Assembly (NCBI GenBank): GCA_017998095.1
Contig: JAGODU010000134.1
Coordinates: 1-10,969 of the forward strand
Reading direction: 5' to 3'
Length of the DNA stretch: 10,969 nt
Source of the DNA: Prolixibacteraceae bacterium
GTDB taxonomy: Bacteria > Bacteroidota > Bacteroidia > Bacteroidales > Prolixibacteraceae
How positions within the stretch are numbered: position 1 is the first letter of the stretch; each line of letters opens with the position of its first letter. The notes beneath the pieces are model-generated. The model did no database searches. It saw nothing but the letters and a program-made list of their open reading frames with translations, and was not told the DNA's origin. The position numbers and the translations under genes were made by a program. Shown piece after piece: positions 7,479-10,969 of the stretch.

Positions 7479-8581
7479 AAATTGGCATCATTACAATGTA
7501 CTATAATTCGGTCAATTATGGAGGGCTTTTGCAAGCGTTTGCCCTCTGTGCAGTATTAAAGAAGTATGGGTATGATGCAGAGCAGATTAGTTATAACAAT
7601 AAAGAAGGTTTTGTGAAGAGATTTGCAAAAAGGCTCCTAAAACATCATGATAAGAATACAAATGAATCTGTATCGGAGTACAGGAGAATAATTAAGCTAC
7701 GTGAAGCAGCAATTAAAACACAAGCTGAACACATCATTCCGCATTCAAATACTGTGTATAGTAATAGCACCATTTATAGAACAAATAACATTTATACTGC
7801 ATTTATTGCAGGGAGTGATCAAATTTGGAATTCTCCATCCGTTGGATATTTTTTGAACTTTGTTAATGGTAATAATAAAAGGATTGCATATGCTGCCAGT
7901 ATCGGGAAAAAACAAATTGAGGAGAGATTAGAAGAAAAATATAAATCAGCTTTTGAAAAATTCAATTCTATCTCTGTGAGAGAAGAATCTACCAAAAAAA
8001 TAGTTCAACGATATACAGATAAAAATGTTTTTGTAGTATTTGATCCAGTTTTACTAGTTGAAAAAGAGGAATGGAATGAAATAAGAGAAGATTCTGGTAT
8101 AAATGAAGACTATCTCTTTTGCTATTTCCTGGGATCAGATGATCGATTGAGGAAACTTGCGGTCGAATTTGCAAATAATGAAAGACTGAAGATAGTTTCT
8201 TTTCCGCATCTAAATGGATATGTAAAGAATGATGTTGCTTTCGGTGATTATCAAGTATTCGACGGAAATTTAGGAGTCTTTATTGATTGTATCGCGAGAG
8301 CGAAATGTGTTTTTACTGATAGTTTTCACGCTACTGTTTTTTCTTCATTATATAATGTACCGTTTGTTTCTTTCAGTAGAAAAGGGAAAGAGCAGATGGA
8401 TGGCAGGATCACGGATTATTTAGATTTGATTGGGAACAGAAAACGTTTCTGCCATGATGAGAGAGACTTTTCGCTGGCTCATATTTTATCTGTTTGGAAT
8501 ATAGAATGTATTGAAAGACAAGATTTTTTAGAGAAAAAGGAGCAATCAATATTATTCTTACTAAACAGCTTAAATGGTTGA
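7475..8581 (+). CDS. Polysaccharide pyruvyltransferase
   Basis: This 368-residue protein belongs to the polysaccharide pyruvyltransferase family (PF04230), which transfers an enolpyruvyl group from phosphoenolpyruvate to form a ketal on a sugar hydroxyl, adding negative charge to the polymer. Family signatures are clear: NYGGLLQAFAL (14-24) near the N-terminus, then FIAGSDQIWN (110-119), ISVREES (166-172), FDPVLL (189-194) and TDSFHATVFSSLYNVPFV (281-298). The conserved Ser-Phe-His of the last motif is intact. Length is usual and no signal or membrane segment is seen. It overlaps the preceding gene as ATGA (7475-7478) with AGGAG (7463-7467) seven bases upstream, a textbook coupled junction. 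Some family members act in other pathways, but here the polymer locus supports a decoration role. Confidence 0.92.
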   Translation: MKIGIITMYYNSVNYGGLLQAFALCAVLKKYGYDAEQISYNNKEGFVKRFAKRLLKHHDKNTNESVSEYRRIIKLREAAIKTQAEHIIPHSNTVYSNSTIYRTNNIYTAFIAGSDQIWNSPSVGYFLNFVNGNNKRIAYAASIGKKQIEERLEEKYKSAFEKFNSISVREESTKKIVQRYTDKNVFVVFDPVLLVEKEEWNEIREDSGINEDYLFCYFLGSDDRLRKLAVEFANNERLKIVSFPHLNGYVKNDVAFGDYQVFDGNLGVFIDCIARAKCVFTDSFHATVFSSLYNVPFVSFSRKGKEQMDGRITDYLDLIGNRKRFCHDERDFSLAHILSVWNIECIERQDFLEKKEQSILFLLNSLNG

Positions 8582-8599
8582 AGAAGGGGTACATAGTTG

Positions 8600-10117
8600 A
8601 TGACTGAATCTTTACAACGAAAATTTGGTGCAATACTATCATATATTAACTTATTTATAGGAACAATAGTTAATTTAGTTTTTATTCCGATAGTACTTTC
8701 TACAATAGGGAAAAGTGAGTATGGTATATATCAACTCGTTGCATCGATAGTGTCATATTTGGCTATTTTGGAGGGGACCTTATCGACAGTTACTGTTAGA
8801 TTTTATTCTCGTTATAAAGCACAATCAAATGCTGAAAAGATGCGACAGACAGTGGCTACATCGCGTATTGTATTCTTTGTAATTAGCTTACTGTCCGTTG
8901 CCGTTGGATTATGCCTAGTTTTTTTGCTCGATATCCTTTATGCATCCTCACTATCGGCATTAGAAATAAAACACGCACAATACTCGTTGGCGATTCTTTT
9001 AATTCAATTGTTTGTTGAAATTAATGGATGTATTTACACTTCGATAATAATTTGCCACGAAAAATTCGTTTTCGCAAAGCTTATTGCAATTGCATCAACT
9101 CTGTTAAATCCAACTCTTGTATTAATAATTATAAGAGGTTTTCCGTATTCAATGGCAATGGCAGGTGTTCACTGTTTAGTATCGGTTTGTCTGTTATTGG
9201 TAAAGATATATTATGCTAGAGTAAGAATAGGTGTAAAACCAAGTACGGGAGAAGTAGAAAAGAATTTGTTAAGAGAAATGATGGTGTTTTCTATTGGGCT
9301 ATTGTTATCTGTAATAGCGGATCAGCTATTTTGGAAAACAGATCAAATTATATTGACAAAGACGAACGGAACAACAGTCACAGCTATTTATTCAATTGGA
9401 GCTACTATATATACTGTTTTTATTTCTCTTTCAACAGCAATAAGTGGGGTGTTTCTGCCAAGAGTATCTCAATTGGTTGTTGAAAGAAAAAACGATCAAC
9501 TAAACAGTTTATTTGTCAAAGTTGGTAGATACCAATTCTTTGTTTTGTCTTTGGCATTGACTGGTTTTATCCTTTTTGGTAAAGAATTCATAAATCTTTG
9601 GGTCGGTCCAGATTTTAACGATGTTTATATAATAGTACTACTAATCCTCGCTCCTTTGACGCCGGATTTATGCGAAGCGGTCGGTCTGTCGGTACTTCAA
9701 GCAAGAAATCAGTTTAATTTTAGAGCATATCTATATATCGGGATGGCTATTCTTAACTTTCTATTAACGTATTGGCTTTCCATAAGATATGGAGGTATTG
9801 GTGCTGCGTTAGCTACGTGTTTATGCATCTTGTTTGGTAGTTTATCAGTATTAAATGTGTTTTATATAAAAAAGCAGAGACTTCCAATAATTCGTTTGTT
9901 TATAGAATTACTTAAAATCTCAATTGTATATATTCCACTGATTCCGCTAGGAATCTTGTTGAATAAATTGATTTCAACATATTCTTTTACTGGTCTAATT
10001 ATTAAAATAGTAGTGTATTGTCTATTATATGCTATAGCTCTCATGTTTGTACTAAAAAAAGAAGAAAGAAAACAATTAATTGGATTAGTAAGAAAATTCT
10101 ATAGAAGGGGACGATAA
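8600..10117 (+). CDS. Wzx-type polysaccharide flippase (MOP/PST superfamily)
   Basis: This is a 505-residue integral membrane protein of the polysaccharide transporter type, about 14 hydrophobic segments by eye, expected to flip the lipid-linked repeat unit from the cytoplasmic to the outer face. The first segments include GTIVNLVFIPIVLSTIGKSE and SEYGIYQLVASI (39-50), the early motif typical of this family. FWKTDQIIL (244-252) and FINLWVGPDF (330-339) are further family patterns, and the C-terminus ends in basic residues. ATG 8600 is preferred. The adjacent in-frame TTG at 8597 would add one residue and is better spaced from AAGGGG (8584-8589: seven bases versus ten for the ATG), so the choice is not certain. 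Together with the polymerase it shows a Wzx/Wzy rather than an ABC-transporter export route. Confidence 0.92.
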   Translation: MTESLQRKFGAILSYINLFIGTIVNLVFIPIVLSTIGKSEYGIYQLVASIVSYLAILEGTLSTVTVRFYSRYKAQSNAEKMRQTVATSRIVFFVISLLSVAVGLCLVFLLDILYASSLSALEIKHAQYSLAILLIQLFVEINGCIYTSIIICHEKFVFAKLIAIASTLLNPTLVLIIIRGFPYSMAMAGVHCLVSVCLLLVKIYYARVRIGVKPSTGEVEKNLLREMMVFSIGLLLSVIADQLFWKTDQIILTKTNGTTVTAIYSIGATIYTVFISLSTAISGVFLPRVSQLVVERKNDQLNSLFVKVGRYQFFVLSLALTGFILFGKEFINLWVGPDFNDVYIIVLLILAPLTPDLCEAVGLSVLQARNQFNFRAYLYIGMAILNFLLTYWLSIRYGGIGAALATCLCILFGSLSVLNVFYIKKQRLPIIRLFIELLKISIVYIPLIPLGILLNKLISTYSFTGLIIKIVVYCLLYAIALMFVLKKEERKQLIGLVRKFYRRGR

Positions 10118-10118
10118 A

Positions 10119-10766
10119 ATGAGTGACATGATAGAGGTTATTTGGAAGCTTGATTTGATTAAGTTTATATCACTAAATTATTTGTCGAAAAATATAAAAC
10201 GAAAAAAAGGATGTTATGTCATTCCGTATAAAGGATCGAAGATTGAATTACATAAGGGGTCAGAAATAATTATTAATGGAAATTTAGTTCTTTGCTCCGG
10301 AAAGATCAAGGGGTCTAAGGCGGAGACATACTGTTTACTATATGAGAATGCAAAACTAATTATTAATGGAACATGTACTGTGGCGTATGGTACGATGCTA
10401 CAGGGACATAAAGATGCAACCATAGAAGTGGGATCGGCACATATTAATAGTAATACAAATATTATAGCTGATAAATCAATTAAAATCGGACAGGATTGTC
10501 TCATTTCTCGTAATGTACTTATTTTTGATAGTGATTTTCATCCCGTATATGATGCAAACCATGAAAGAGCCAACCCACCCGCTCCAGTAGTAATTGAAGA
10601 TCATGTATGGATTGGGGCAGGTGCGACTATATTACGTGGTGTAAATATTCAAAAAGGAGCTGTTATTGGAGCAAGTGCTTTAGTAACGGCAAAAGTACCT
10701 GAGGGCGCGATGATAAGTGCTATACCCGGAAGAGCCTTTGGAAAAATAGAATGGAGTTCGAAATAA
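10119..10766 (+). CDS. Hexapeptide-repeat acyltransferase (LbH family)
   Basis: This 215-residue protein belongs to the left-handed beta-helix acyltransferase family, probably O-acetylating a sugar of the repeat or of the polymer. After a basic N-terminus, beta-helix coils run from about residue 38 to 200. FDSDFHPVYD (136-145) contains His141, placed like the catalytic His of maltose/galactoside acetyltransferases. VVIEDHVWIGAGATILRG (157-174) and the following IQKGAVIGASALVT are classic hexapeptide repeats, and SAIPGR near the end is the usual cap. Unlike the acetyltransferase upstream, its frame is intact. A 15-base exact direct repeat (10267-10281 and 10357-10371) encodes two copies of IING thirty residues apart, one per set of helix coils. 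ATG 10119 follows the flippase stop by one base, with GAAGGGG (10104-10110) upstream. Confidence 0.9.
   Translation: MSDMIEVIWKLDLIKFISLNYLSKNIKRKKGCYVIPYKGSKIELHKGSEIIINGNLVLCSGKIKGSKAETYCLLYENAKLIINGTCTVAYGTMLQGHKDATIEVGSAHINSNTNIIADKSIKIGQDCLISRNVLIFDSDFHPVYDANHERANPPAPVVIEDHVWIGAGATILRGVNIQKGAVIGASALVTAKVPEGAMISAIPGRAFGKIEWSSK
10267..10371 (+). repeat. 15-bp direct repeat inside the acyltransferase gene
   Basis: TAATTATTAATGGAA occurs at 10267-10281 and again at 10357-10371, exactly 90 bases apart in the same frame. Both copies encode the IING of a helix coil (around residues 51-54 and 81-84). The spacing equals 30 codons, or five hexapeptides. Confidence 0.75.
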
Positions 10767-10969
10767 TGGAAAACTATTATACTTTAACAAATGGGGTTGC
10801 TATTCCGAAGATAATGCTTGGAACATATAGCTTAAATGGTGAAGACGCAAAAACTATGTTTAAAGCTGCATATGAAGCTGGATATAGAGGTTTTGACTGT
10901 GGACGCTATTATAAAAATGAAAGCGACTGGGGGGATGCAATTTTCTCATCGGGGATAAACAGAAAAGAT
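10766..10969 (+). CDS. Aldo/keto reductase, 5' part
   Basis: These are the first 68 residues of an aldo/keto reductase; the frame is still open at the window end. These enzymes are NAD(P)H-dependent TIM-barrel oxidoreductases acting on carbonyls, often of sugars or small aldehydes. The opening TLTNGVAIPKIMLGTYSL is the usual first strand. GYRGFDCGRYYKNES (39-53) matches the family segment with catalytic Asp44 and Tyr49, while the catalytic Lys and His lie beyond the window. The expected small residues after the Asp are replaced by Cys-Gly-Arg, a deviation from common members. ATG 10766 shares a base with the stop of the acyltransferase (TAATG), with TGGAG (10752-10756) nine bases upstream, so it appears to be in the same operon. 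A G6 run at 10929-10934 is in frame here. The role in the polymer is unknown. Confidence 0.87.
   Translation, partial: MENYYTLTNGVAIPKIMLGTYSLNGEDAKTMFKAAYEAGYRGFDCGRYYKNESDWGDAIFSSGINRKD

Noticed and set aside
9028..9219. Small + strand frame inside the flippase gene
   Set aside because: It lies in another frame of a well-supported membrane protein gene, with no family features.
10929..10934. G6 tract in the aldo/keto reductase as a contingency site
   Set aside because: It is short, in frame and reads as normal Trp-Gly; worth remembering only if the G7 tract proves variable.

Overview
The window is the middle of a Wzx/Wzy-type capsule or exopolysaccharide locus. All twelve genes lie on the + strand, packed tightly, and both ends run off the window. 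Strong AGGAG-type ribosome binding sites, TTG starts, low GC and the style of the sugar transferase, TupA-like ATP-grasp and pyruvyltransferase proteins suggest a low-GC Bacillota, most likely a gut Clostridia/Lachnospiraceae-type organism. That assignment is an inference; no taxonomic marker gene is present.

Layout. 1-385: C-terminal part of the priming sugar-phosphate transferase. 396-1268: NAD-dependent epimerase/reductase. 1269-2354: CapM/PglA-like GT4 glycosyltransferase. 2361-3257: TupA-like ATP-grasp protein. 3276-3826: hexapeptide O-acetyltransferase split by a frameshift at a run of seven G. 3892-5091: divergent GT4-like glycosyltransferase. 5092-5212: the longest non-coding gap, with a weak candidate promoter. 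5213-6430: Wzy-like polymerase. 6423-7478: third GT4 glycosyltransferase. 7475-8581: polysaccharide pyruvyltransferase. 8600-10117: Wzx-type flippase. 10119-10766: second hexapeptide acyltransferase. 10766 to the end: start of an aldo/keto reductase. Several junctions overlap (6423-6430, 7475-7478, 10766), which fits translational coupling in one operon.

How the genes work together (inferred from families). The priming enzyme loads a sugar-phosphate on undecaprenyl phosphate. Three glycosyltransferases extend it to an oligosaccharide repeat of roughly four sugars, if no others lie outside the window. The ATP-grasp, pyruvyl and acyl enzymes decorate it, Wzx flips it and Wzy polymerises it. Several decoration enzymes in one locus point to a heavily modified, probably acidic polymer.

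Most notable points. (1) The G7 tract breaks an otherwise intact acetyltransferase, and one added G restores the reading frame exactly. This makes it a candidate phase-variation switch, though a sequencing error or simple decay is equally possible. (2) GC falls stepwise from about 49% in the priming gene to about 30% in the polymerase gene (hand counts of 180-base samples), consistent with a conserved front joined to a variable serotype-specific centre. (3) An aldo/keto reductase is coupled to the end of the cluster. I see no RNA gene, CRISPR array, insertion sequence or convincing terminator, and no clearly new system.
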